A stretch of DNA of 64,000 nucleotides. It comes from Aldrovandia affinis (Eukaryota; Chordata; Actinopteri; Notacanthiformes; Halosauridae). The translations under genes and the position numbers were made by a program. Under the pieces are notes generated by a model. That model made no database searches. It was not told where the DNA came from and was given only the letters and a program-made list of their open reading frames with translations. Of this stretch, positions 10,178 to 20,049 are shown piece after piece (the first letter of the stretch is position 1; each line of letters opens with the position of its first letter). The stretch lies in NCBI GenBank assembly GCA_029706075.1, contig JAINUG010000192.1:1096001-1160000 (forward strand), written 5' to 3'.

Positions 10178-10290
10178 CAGTGGCTTCGGAAAATATTTAG
10201 ACCCCTTTATTTTTTACACTTTGTTGTGTTATAGACTTCATTGATTAAATATTTTTTTTGCCATCAATTTACACACAACACCCCATAATG
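10178..10290 (+). repeat. Left terminal inverted repeat of the Tc1 element
   Basis: Pairs with 15541-15653; imperfect, with scattered substitutions. Confidence 0.85.
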
Positions 10291-10373
10291 ACAAAACGAA
10301 AACACGTTTAGAAATTGTTGCAAATTTATTCAAAATAAACTGAAATCTATCATTTACATAATTATTTGGACCC

Positions 10374-10798
10374 TTTATTCAGCACTCATTTTGAGTCCTC
10401 TTGGGTATGCCGCTACCAGGTTTGCACACCTGGATTTGGGCAGTTTCTCCCATTCTTCCTGGCAGATCCTCTCAAGCTTTGTCAGATTGCATGGGGAGCA
10501 TCAGTGAACTGTGATCTTCAGGTCTCTCCACAGATTTTCAATGGGGTTCAAGTCCGGGCTTTGGCTGGGTCACTCAAGGACATTCAGAGACTTGTCCCGA
10601 AGCCACTCCAGCGTTGTCTGCCCCCCAGTCTGAGGTTGTATGTGCTCTGGAGCAGGTTTTCAAGGACCTCTCTGTATTTGGCTCAGTTCATTGTTCCCTC
10701 AATCCTGACCAGTCTTCCAGTCCCTTCCGCTGAGAAGCATCCCCATAGCATGATGCTGGCACCACCATGCTTCACCGTAGGGATGGTATTAGCCAGGT
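10374..10798 (-). pseudogene. Tc1 transposase, C-terminal half (decayed)
   Basis: Minus-strand reading shows [32 protein letters not shown], a degenerate DLNPIE region and the C-terminal CQEEWEKLPKSRC motif of Tc1 transposases, broken by stops and frameshifts. It joins in frame with the N-terminal half at 14896-15371 when the hAT insert and one target duplication are removed. The enzyme would have cut and pasted the element at TA sites; this copy cannot make it. Confidence 0.85.
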
Positions 10799-10806
10799 GA
10801 TGAGCC
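10799..10806. repeat. Left 8 bp target-site duplication of the hAT element
   Basis: GATGAGCC, identical to 14888-14895. In uninterrupted Tc1 sequence this octamer occurs once. Confidence 0.9.
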
Positions 10807-10910
10807 CAGGCCTTTTAAAACACCTTTCTTATCTTATTGTCAGAGTAATACTGTGTGCGTGTGAGAGAGAGAGAGAGAATCAAATCTCAGTCGCCTCAGT
10901 CTCAGTTGCC

Positions 10911-11607
10911 TCAGTCTTTGTACTGAGGTCTTCGTGCCCTGCAGCCACTACTCCACCATTTCGTCACAGCTTTCACTGAGTCATAGTGCTGTGGAGGAGG
11001 GCCATGGACCGATATTTGCAGGAGGCAGTTGAGCATCTCGTTGGAGAGGCAGGACCTCCAGTCTGACTTGATCCTCTTCATGCTAGAGAAGCCGCGCCAC
11101 AACAAGAGGAGCTCATGGGGAGGACGAGGCTGATCTCTGCAATCACCTGCATGTGCTGGAACTGGCCGCCCCTTCCAATGGCACCTGAATCAGCCGCTGC
11201 CACAGCACCTGAGAATCAAGGTGCCTGTAGTGACGGGCGATGAGAACCTTGAGGTCAAGCCACTCTCGCCTAGCTGCCTCCACGGATTCAAAGTCCTCAC
11301 ATGTTTCTAGAACTGGATGGAAATGCTCCATGAAGGCATTCAGCTCAGCTGTGCCAAATGTTGCCAGATCGGTGGTGTCTTCTGGCCAGTTGGATAGGTC
11401 AAAGAGTGTGGAGGTTGCCTTCAGAACGCCGGTCTCCAGACTCTTGAAACGCTCTGAGACGAACTCACAGAAGCTGTTGGTGAGGCGAAGCTTGAGTGCG
11501 TTGAAGGTGTCATCATCAGCATTGGTCCTGCTGAGCTGGACACCCTGCCAGATGCTTCCTGTCCCAACCTCTTCCATAAACTGGTGTAGCCTTGGGCCTG
11601 GGTTTGT
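10911..11607 (-). pseudogene. hAT transposase exon 3, with dimerisation region (frameshifted)
   Basis: Acceptor ACTAG at 11609-11608. The open frame continues from exon 2 in phase 0 (HQFMEEVGTGSIWQGVQLSR and on to LIARHYRHLDSQ) down to about 11160. The family reading then moves to a second frame (QFQHMQVIAEISLVLPMSSS) and a third (RGFSSMKRIKSDWRSCLS, EMLNCLLQISVHGPP, KWWSSG), ending near 10911. The last part is the hAT C-terminal dimerisation region. Two single-base shifts near 11150 and 11110 break it, so the product would lack this region. Confidence 0.8.
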
Positions 11608-12195
11608 CTAGTTTTAAAAAAAGAAGAATAAAAATGTTAAGAATATTTTAGTCATTTTAATTACCCCCAAAAACGTAGGCCTATGTTGAGCTGTGACAAT
11701 ATTAAATAAAATATATCTATCAAATATTTAAATATGTATGTCTATGGGTCAATGATATATAAGGTTTTCAGCATGACAAAAATCTAAGTAAACTAAAGTT
11801 CACTAAAATGAATCTCAAACTAAAAGCCCACATGAATGTTCTTTAACTAATCATAGTTGTTTCAATACATACAAAATAGCTGAAATGCATTTTTATTCTA
11901 GATTGATGTTTTTACTCCTGTAAAAAGGTCAGTTGGTGTAAACGTGCATATTTTAAAATTAATACGTTTTATATGCATGTCCCCTCACTAGAATCAGTTA
12001 AACATATCTGTTTTTTGATGAAAATGTTGGTTTTGGACTCAAAAAACACTGACTAACACTGTCATTGACCCATTTATTGTATGATATTATAATAAGATAA
12101 ATCTTTTGTCCATTTCCATTACGATGTATGTCTCAATATGAATGACCAATATGAACGATCTAATATTTCACATCTCCTGTATGCTTTGTTCTCAC

Positions 12196-13524
12196 CTGCA
12201 TGGCCACAAGAGCCAGTGTTGTCGTCTGCAGTCCATCCGACACAATCTGCAACGTGAGGCCGTCTCGCTGGAACAAGAGGCTGAGCTGCTTCAGTTCTTG
12301 TAAGACATCCAGCATGAGGTGGATGAATAGCAGCATTTTGTACTGCTTCAGGGACTGCTGCACAAGCTTTGCCCTCCCTTTCATGGCTGCACTTGCCTCC
12401 TTGTCATTGGGGTCACTGGTATGGTTTTTAAAGTGTATCAAGATGGGCCTGTAGTTCCTCATCAAGGCCTCCAATGCGTGTGACATGTGTGGTAGCCAGC
12501 GAGTGCCTTCAGTGTTGCCTGGCCTCACAATGGAGATCTCCATCGCCTTGCTGATCTCCTCAAGCTCCCGTGAGGCCTTCGCGGAGCAGGTGTAATGCTT
12601 GTGGATGGCGCGTAGCGTTTGCTTGAGGTCTTGCAGCTGGGGAACCTGTTTGACACTGTCTAGAGCAACTAGCTCTAGACGATGAGACACACACCAGATC
12701 GGGACGAGGGACGGGCACAAACGCTGGAGTCTGGCGGTCACTCCGTTGTTCACACCCAGCATAACGGAGGCACCATCACACCCAAAGCCAACCAGCCGTT
12801 TTTTCAGGTCCCCCTCTCCCACCCCAACCTTCAACAGTCCAGCCAGAATGGCATCCAAAATGCCCTGGCTATTGGCATGGTCCAGGGCAACGATCTGGAT
12901 GAGCTGGTTCACTGGTTTACCATTCTGGAGGTAGGTGCAGTAGATCAGCTCCTGGTCCTTCACTGATCGGTCCACTGAAGAGTCAGACATGATGGAAAAG
13001 AACCTGGCTGATTTCAGGGATTGTTGAACCTCCTCAAATAAGCAGGAACCGATGGCCGTAATGAAGATGCGGCATGCCTGGTCATTGCTGTATGTCGAGC
13101 CAAGATCCAGGCCGTTTGTCTGATGGAGAGCCACGAGCTTGGGGAACATGGTAAAGGAGGCCTCCTCTTTGGCAATGAAGTAGGCGATGTTGAAGAGCTT
13201 TACCATCTTCTCCTTGATTGCCGCATCCATTCGGTCAAAAGCTGACACCAAAGCTCCTCCTTGTGGGTCAGCTCTTGCCTGTAGGGCACCGTCTGATGAC
13301 TTGTGCGCAGTGGTGGCTGCATGCTCCTTGATGCTCCTCACTCTCACTTTCTCACCAGTTACCCCGTGGAACAGGCTGTTCCCCATGGCCTCAGCTGGAC
13401 AGCTCCTGCATGTTTTGCAGTACATTATCTGTGCTGTTTGGTCATATTCAATGAATGGATAGGTATTTTTCCATTCTAGAAGAAATGTTCTTTTCCTTTT
13501 GGCTTCATAGCCAGAGCTTTGTTT
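12196..13524 (-). CDS. hAT transposase exon 2 (ZNF862-like catalytic core)
   Basis: A 1,329 nt exon (443 codons) open from acceptor CTACAG at 13526-13525 to donor CAG|GTGAGA at 12195, phase 0 at both ends. It begins with YPFIEYDQTAQIMYCKTCR, a Cys-containing N-terminal zinc-finger-like block. Later come FFSIMSDSSVDRSVKDQEL (the first catalytic Asp region), GFGCDGASVMLG (the hAT DG motif), WCVSHRLELVALD (the conserved C-x2-H signature) and EGTRWLPH. The order is that of vertebrate ZNF862-like and KIAA1586-like hAT proteins. No stop or frameshift in this exon, so the copy is fairly young. Confidence 0.88.
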
Positions 13525-13599
13525 CTGTAGAGAAAGAGAAAATAAAATGATTTAGTCAAAAGGCTCCCAGGTGGAAAGATTTCACAAGAATCATTATGA

Positions 13600-13604
<5 letters not shown>

Positions 13605-13634
<30 letters not shown>
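13605..13634. repeat. (TA)n microsatellite
   Basis: About 15 TA units in the intron of the hAT element. Confidence 0.95.
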
Positions 13635-13640
<6 letters not shown>

Positions 13641-14475
13641 GTTAATGATGTCTTTAGATTATTATGGATATTTGCAACTCTATTATTTTAAGGACTGATA
13701 GGATAGTTTATGAATTAATAAAACATGTAGCCTAGTGAAAAGTACAGAAATCATCTGACATATCTAAGGGAGTCAAAGTGTCGAATTTCATGGATACTGT
13801 AAGGAATACGAGTGTGTTCATTCAGCCATATTTATTACAAACTGAACATTTTCAACACTCGGTGGCAGCATAGTCATATCACAACAGATACAGCTAACGT
13901 TAGCTAACATGGGGCGGGCTGCTTTGAGCGAACGATACACACTCACAATCGAATCAACTGCTCAACTGTTAGCTATTACTGCTGTGTAACTCATACTATC
14001 GTTGTGTCAGACAAAAAACTTTGATTTCTCCGAAACGCAGGTTCGCATTATCATTGTTTATTGTGTGTGTTCAAAGACGCTTGTAAAATACCTCTGTGGT
14101 GGACTGAACAACTGAACGGGCTGGCAGATTGCCGCCACTCAATGCGGCCCTAGCAACCGTTTATAGCAACAGTGTAGCGCAGTGAAGTGTAGCGTCAGTA
14201 GCCGGACGGATTTCTCCGCTTTTACCTTCACTAATATGAACCAAAACATCACGGAATCAACCAGATAGTGTAATTAACAAAAATAACATACTGAAATAGC
14301 CTAAATGTAGCTTACACTTCGCTGGTTGCCTTGCTAATTATTGTGGGTGCTCGCACTCAGTATGGAGTTAGCGCTAACACCGTTTTTTCACACCCGCTAT
14401 CTAGCTAGCAGCTGACTACTGTATACAGTTCCAATAGACGAACATTACACCTCTGTGATTTAAATGTGTCCTTAC

Positions 14476-14580
14476 CTTAGACTCAGGGGTTGTACTAGGG
14501 TTAGATGCAGTTCCCTGTTGGTCAGTCTGTGTCTGTTCTCCATCTTCTGCTGTGTTCATCCTCTTCAAATAGCGTAACAT
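14476..14580 (-). CDS. hAT transposase exon 1
   Basis: ATG at 14580-14578 opens 35 codons (MLRYLKRMNTAEDGEQTQTD and on to TTPESK) to a donor TAAG|GTAAGG at 14475, phase 0, which fits exon 2. The polar N terminus before the zinc-finger exon is usual for this family. Starts further upstream in the same frame are possible. Confidence 0.6.
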
Positions 14581-14887
14581 GTTTGCGAGTGCTTTCTTGA
14601 CTGAGAGGATGGCCAGTAGCGCGGGAACTTTTATTAAACATTCTGATATTTTCGCGGGTCTCGTGCAGTGGTCTCGTGCCACTGTCAACTAGGCGAGCAC
14701 TCAGAAGACGCGCACCGTTTGCCAGTGACAGTGATATGCGCACTGACAGTCGGCTCAGTTGACATTTTACAAGTGGAAAAAAAAAATCCTCTTCGTCCCG
14801 ACTGCGTCCCGGGGAGGATTTCTGTTCGTCCCAAATACATATTTTATCGTCCCCGGGACGACGGGACGGTGTTAGTCTCGAGCCCTG

Positions 14888-14895
14888 GATGAGCC
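14888..14895. repeat. Right 8 bp target-site duplication of the hAT element
   Basis: GATGAGCC, identical to 10799-10806. Confidence 0.9.
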
Positions 14896-15371
14896 GTACC
14901 TGATTTTCACCAGACGTAGTGCTTGGCATTCAGGCCAAAGAGTCTCATCAGACCAGATAATATTTTTCCTCATGCTCTCAGGGTGCTTTAACTGCCATTT
15001 GGCAAACTCCATGCGGGCTGTCATATGCCTTTTACTCAGGAGTGGCTTCCGTCTAGCCACTCTACCATAAAGGCCTGATTGATGGAGTGCTGCAGAGATG
15101 GTTGTCCTTCTGCCAGGTTTTCCCATCGCTGCAAAGGAACTCTGAAGCTCTGTTAGAGTGGCCATTGGGTCACCTCCCTGACCAAGGCCCTTCTTGCCAG
15201 ACAGCCAGCTCTAGGAAGAGTTGCGCCAGTTCCAAACTTCTTCCATTTCACAATGATGGAGCCCACTGTGCTACTGGGAACTTTCAATGCTTTAGCAATG
15301 TTTTATACCCTTCCCCAGATCTGCTTTAACACCATTCTATCTCGGAGGTGGGAGAGTTCCTTGGACTTCAT
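14896..15371 (-). pseudogene. Tc1 transposase, N-terminal half (decayed)
   Basis: Starts MKSKELSHLRDRMVLKQIWG at 15371, with a paired-like helix-turn-helix region (NIAKALKVPSSTVGSIIVKW), then GRRTTISAALHQSGLYGRVA and KNIIWSDET, which holds the first catalytic Asp. A stop and frameshifts interrupt it. It is cut by the hAT insertion after the SGTAH motif. Confidence 0.85.
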
Positions 15372-15540
15372 GGCTTGGTTTTTGCTCTGACATGCACTAT
15401 GAACTGTGGGACCTTATATACCCAGGTGTGTGCTTTTCTAAACCATGTCCAATCAATTGAATTTGCCACAGGTGGACTACAATCAAGTTCTAGAGACATC
15501 TCAAGGATGATCAAAGGAAACAGGATGCTGCTTTGTAAAT

Positions 15541-15653
15541 ATGGGCTATTGTGTGTAGATTGATGGCAAAAAATATATTTTTTAATCGATTTTAAATTAA
15601 CACAACAAAGTGTGGAAAAAGTGAAGGGGCCTAAATACTTTCCAAAGCCACTA
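15541..15653 (-). repeat. Right terminal inverted repeat of the Tc1 element
   Basis: Pairs with 10178-10290. Confidence 0.85.
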
Positions 15654-15655
15654 TA

Positions 15656-16064
15656 CATTCAAAAAGAATCAATTAAAAGTTGAGGTAACTAACGCTCTTA
15701 CTTTGATATATTAATTTCTCATTAAATTTGAAAATTGATATATTGTGCAGGCTTAAATTGATGAGCACCCCTGAGTTTCTCAATCTGCAAAAGATTCTGC
15801 AAGTACGCCTGTGTTGAACAGCATGTCACTATTTGTCATATCCTGTGTACAACAGCATGTCCGTGTTTGTCTATCATTTTATTTAACTATCATTCATTAC
15901 ATGCAAATTCAGAATTTATCACAACTTGAAAGGCCAAATACTGTAAGTACATTACGCATAGACTTACTTGCTTGCATCGCACGGTAAAGGCATCGCTCCG
16001 ACACGGCTCATTCGCATTCCTGCACAGTAGGTGGCAGTAAAGCAGTATATCGTTTTTCGATTCA
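15656..16064. other. Non-coding, nothing recognised
   Basis: No open frame with family features and no repeat ends seen. Confidence 0.5.
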
Positions 16065-16301
16065 TTGGCAAAGACCTCTAAGGAAGAAACGGATCTGATC
16101 AATACTTCCTGGTTGATATTGGGCGATTACAGTGTAAGAGTGCTTTGCTATACTATGACATTATGGGAAACTGCGAAACACGAAATGGCAAGACTAGAGG
16201 ATATTCACACCAGATATTCAGATGAAAAGGAAGCTTTTCTAAGAGAAAGGGTCTATAAAATGTCTACCGTTTATTTCCAGTCTTGTCAGTCGATATTGTG
16301 A
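16065..16301 (+). CDS. Possible small first exon, function unknown
   Basis: A plus-strand open frame. From an internal ATG near 16157 it reads MTLWETAKHEMARLEDIHTR then YSDEKEAFLRER, a charged, helical, coiled-coil-like segment unlike random translation. GAAAG|GTCTAT near 16250 could be a donor. I recognise no family, no partner exon is identified, and no transposon signature surrounds it. It could be the start of a small gene between bend7 and tcf7l1, or chance. Confidence 0.25.
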   Translation: MAKTSKEETDLINTSWLILGDYSVRVLCYTMTLWETAKHEMARLEDIHTRYSDEKEAFLRERVYKMSTVYFQSCQSIL

Positions 16302-17147
16302 CTAGCTAGCGATCTAACTGTCCAGTTCTTCTTACGTTAGACAGGTAACCTAGAGGTTGTGGATAACGATGGAAACACCTGGATAAATTAGGACAATGCA
16401 TATGCAAAGCAGAGGGTACCACACAGGTTAATTCAGAAAATAGCATCCCATTGAATATGACTCAAACTGGTTGACCCATAGACTTTACAGTTGTGCAGGT
16501 CAGTTGGTAAACGGACCCTCAGGAGCTGACACCAGTTAGCATATATACATTTTAATACAGTTACGTTTAATAAATTATAAATGCAATCTGCAGAGTGAGT
16601 AGATTGAGTATAAACTGTCATATCATATGGGCATTTCAATTTGGACGATAAAGCAGTGTTCTGATTTAGTAACTAGTCATAATTAGAGGAATATACTTCA
16701 ACTCACTTTCATCGATTTAGAATCTGAAGTTTAGAGTAAGAGTTTAGTTAGAGTTAGATGTTTAATTCCCCGCAGGCTATAACCACATATGGGAATTATA
16801 TTAAATGTTTTTATATAGTGGTGAGATTAGTTGAACAAAGCACACTGATTTAACAACAAATCACCCCTCTTATTATTCTATTCTACCAGCACAAAGCATT
16901 ATATAGTTGTAAAAAAAATAACATTGCCTTAGGTTGTACCAGCTTACTTCGTGCCGTTGAAATACTATCTCATGAAATATTATATTTTTATTATTGTTAA
17001 TAATAAACGTAAAATCCATGCCATTCATTTGTAGAACCCATCCATTGCACTAAAATGTGCACGAGACAAAAACGGAATGACTTTTATATTATTATTATTA
17101 TGTTAATGTAGCTGTGTGGTATATGGTAATGGTTATATAATGGTATA
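16302..17147. other. AT-rich non-coding sequence
   Basis: Nothing recognised; no repeats with visible ends. Confidence 0.5.
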
Positions 17148-17376
17148 ATGGCAACAGTGTGGTATAATGGTTAGGGAACTGGGCATGTAACGTTAAGGTT
17201 GCAGGTTCAATCCCCAGGTGGGACACTGCCGTTGTACCCTTGAGCAAGGTACTTAACCTGAATTGCTTCAGTTAATATCCAGCTGTATAAATGGATTGTA
17301 AATAAATGTAAACTGTAAGTCGCTCTGGATAAGAGCGTCTGCTAAATGCCTGCAATGTAATGTAATGCAATGTAGC
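17148..17376 (+). mobile_element. tRNA-derived SINE with conserved teleost tail
   Basis: Near full length. The head carries A-box-like GTGGTATAATGGTTAGGG and B-box-like GGTTCAATCCC (promoter boxes for RNA polymerase III), then the body CACTGCCGTTGTACCCTTGA and the tail GTCGCTCTGGATAAGAGCGT, CTGCTAAATG, ending in an ATGTA-rich simple tail. Same family as 5404-5575 and 6562-7122. Confidence 0.9.
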
Positions 17377-18019
17377 TACATTAGCAGAGAATCATGTAGC
17401 AAGGACGCATGGCTACATGCCAGACCGATGCATTCGCCGCTCTTGAGCGAGATGAGGGCAGCACATTCACGGAGGAAGATGCAGGCAACCTTTATTTCCA
17501 CGTTTATTGGTTTTAGAGACTTGCTGTTCGAGTATTTTAGTCTACTCTACATATTTTTTAAAAGGAGGATATTTCATCATCCCAGCCTACGCATTATGCC
17601 TACGCCTAGAAAGAATCACAGATGTCACCGATATCTATAACCGATAAACGGCGTTCCATAAAAACTAGTAGAAATGTACAGCTGGAATAGCAGTGCAAAT
17701 AAAGTTGAGGTTGCATCAGTGCCCCCTCAACAAGTTTTGGTGCACGACACCCCTGTTGGAAAGTGTGCAAACACGCATTATTCATCGTGTCGTAGCGTAC
17801 AGCAGGTGTAAAACCGCATAATTCTACATTCCGAAATGGAATGTATGACATTAGCTGCATCAGAGTTCCGGTAGCCTATATGATCCTTAAAACACGACAG
17901 CAGGAACGAACTTTTATTTTGGAAGGAAGGGTGGCAAATACAACCAGGAAGAGGGAACTGGAAGTCTTCAAACTTATTATATTGGAGGGAAGCTTCCCGG
18001 AGTTAATTATATAGATAGC
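17377..18019. other. Non-coding, probably partly 5' region of the Tc1 relic
   Basis: No gene seen. The last 100-150 bp before 18020 may be the 5' leader of the following transposase, but no terminal repeat was identified. Confidence 0.4.
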
Positions 18020-18640
18020 ATGGCTGGAAGGAGAGACCTCAGCGACTTTGAAAGAGGGGTGATTGTTGGGGCGCGTTTGGCAGGAGCTTCAGTGATGAAG
18101 ACAGCTCAACTTGCTGATGTTTCACGAGGAACGGTGTCTAAGGTGATGTCGGCATGGAAATCCGAGGGAAAGACATCGTCCGCAAAGGGCAAGAGTGGGC
18201 GGAAGCGCATACTCCAGGACCGTGATGTCCGTGAATTAATACAAAGTGCCGAGCAAAACAACCGAGCAACCGCAGATCAGTTGACCGCAAATGTCAACGC
18301 TGGGCGAAAGCGCGTTGTTTCATCAAAAACAGTCCGCCGAGAACTCCACAGAGCGGGATACCGTAGTCGGGTTGAAGTTGAAAAACTGGTCAACACAACA
18401 CGGGTAAAAAAGCGCAGGCAATGGGCGACCGAGCAGTGCGGTGAAGTGGTCCAATGAAAAATCTTTCTCCCTGTTCTCGCAAACGGACGAGTGCACCACC
18501 TGTAGAATTATACAGTCTTGTACGCTTGGTTCCAGTCGTGAGGGGTTCTGGTGGTACCGTAATGGCGTGGGAGCGTTTTCCTGCCATGATTTGGGAGCAA
18601 GGCCGATGCCAATTTTTAAAAACATTTTCAGATCATACTA
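18020..18640 (+). pseudogene. Tc1-like transposase, N-terminal half (relic)
   Basis: An intact 145-codon frame (18020-18457) starts MAGRRDLSDFERGVIVGARL, the DNA-binding paired-like domain with two helix-turn-helix units (AQLADVSRGTVSKVMSAW; ATADQLTANVNAG..VSSKTVRRELHRAGY). It then shifts frame near 18440. The continuation reads KWSNEKSFSLF, where the usual WSDE has become WSNE, so the first catalytic Asp is lost, then SREGFWWYRNG. The rest of the catalytic domain is absent. Same family as the C-terminal relic at 43545-44563. Confidence 0.85.
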
Positions 18641-20049
18641 GGTTTAAAGCTGGCTAGTTATTTTGTGCTGTGGCGTGTTATTGCTATTGCTACAATTTAA
18701 ATAAATGAGAACATTTATAAATGCATAGAACTCTGACCATTTAAATATCTTAGTGGTGAAAATGTTGTTATTCAGAAGTATTTTAATACATGGATAGAAA
18801 GCACATATTTATGCTCTATTAAATGTAATGCTAAAAGTTCACATTAAAATACAAAAGGAGTGTATGGTATGAATGCACAAGGATAAAGTATAGCTGTATT
18901 TGAGGCTTTCTGTGGAGAAAAACATGGGACGGGATTGCCATGTTGATTTCAAAATCCCGAGCCAACGTGACGTCATCTGTCAAAGAAGCCCCACAAAAAT
19001 ACAAACTGCTAACTGGTTTCTTACAAAAACTAGTCACCAAAGCACTACATGTTTATTTCTTCTCAAGTCCCCCCAAGCCAGCCTGCTCATCAATCCCACA
19101 GGTCACTGCGAAATCAGGGGCAGCTGGTTGACAAAGCCAAGCCTGGCAGCCATGTTAGCAGAGGATGAGAACATACCTTTAACCTGAGTGCACTCCACAT
19201 CAAATATTTAGGTCTTAACAAAGTCACATGGAAATTATGACTAGTGGTGACAAAACAAATATATTGTACATTGTCCAGCTTAAATGGGCTTTTCTTCATT
19301 CATGTCCATTCACATCCTGGCCTGTTTCTTGTTGACTTCAGTCTGTTCAGGGTTGTGCTGTGTGAAAATCTTACTTCCTCCTTCGTGCAGGCTGATATGA
19401 CAGACATGCTGAAAACAAATATTATCAGAGACACAAAGAAACCATCAGCAACATACTGTTAATCATAAATCACTGCTTAGTATCTTACATGAGGTAAGGA
19501 GGATGTGCACCCCGAAGAGCTGGTGAGGCCAGTGCATACTTCTTTGCTCAGTGAAACTTGCTGCACCTGTTCAGCTAGGGGAGCTGCTTCTATATGAGTC
19601 TGGGGAAACCTTTCCAACGGACCCCTCCTGATGTTCCTCCACCCGCAGGTCTCCCTGCCACTGCCAGTCAGGGCTCGATCATGGGCCTTTGGGTGCATCA
19701 CTGCATCGAAACCAGTGCTTTCAATGAACACACCACCAGCCCCTCCAAAATGTTATGTCATGCGTTGGACACATTGTTATCATAATGGTATCGTTTTTTA
19801 CATTTATTTCTTTACATTGTACATTCCTGACAAGACTTATAGATTGTGAGGGAGAGAGATAAAGAGAGTCTGCACCTATTCTCTTTGTCCGTGTTGTATG
19901 ACTGGTTTAGAGTGTGCATCTGTGGTTTTGGTGCATGAGAGAGAAAGACAGAAATAAACGTATCCCTATCTGCAACACATTCACGTTTGCTGTGGAAGCA
20001 GGTAAAGTCAATTTTGAGGAGGTACTGAGACAGTCTGATTCTCTGTTCA
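18641..20049. other. Non-coding, nothing recognised
   Basis: No gene or clear mobile element. If the gypsy element at 20.05 kb once had a 5' LTR and leader it should lie in the right part of this stretch, but I could not define it. Confidence 0.45.

Larger units (their letters stand above)
10807..14887 (-). mobile_element. hAT-superfamily DNA transposon inserted in the Tc1 element
   Basis: About 4.1 kb between perfect 8 bp direct repeats (GATGAGCC), the hallmark of hAT insertion. The right end reads CAGGGCTCGAGACTAAC on the minus strand, a typical hAT terminus; the left end starts CAGGCCTTTTAAAAC and matches only in the first bases, so that terminal repeat is eroded or partly deleted. It encodes a three-exon transposase on the minus strand. 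Confidence 0.9.
10178..15653 (-). mobile_element. Tc1/mariner transposon, split by a nested hAT element
   Basis: Terminal inverted repeats of about 110 bp: the left end starts CAGTGGCTTCGGAAAATATT and the reverse complement of the right end starts TAGTGGCTTTGGAAAGTATT; both go on to ACACTTTGTTGTGTTA and TTTTTTGCCATCAAT. TA dinucleotides flank both ends (10176-10177 and 15654-15655). Without the insert at 10807-14887 and one copy of its 8 bp duplication the element would be about 1.4 kb, a normal Tc1 size. Confidence 0.9.
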
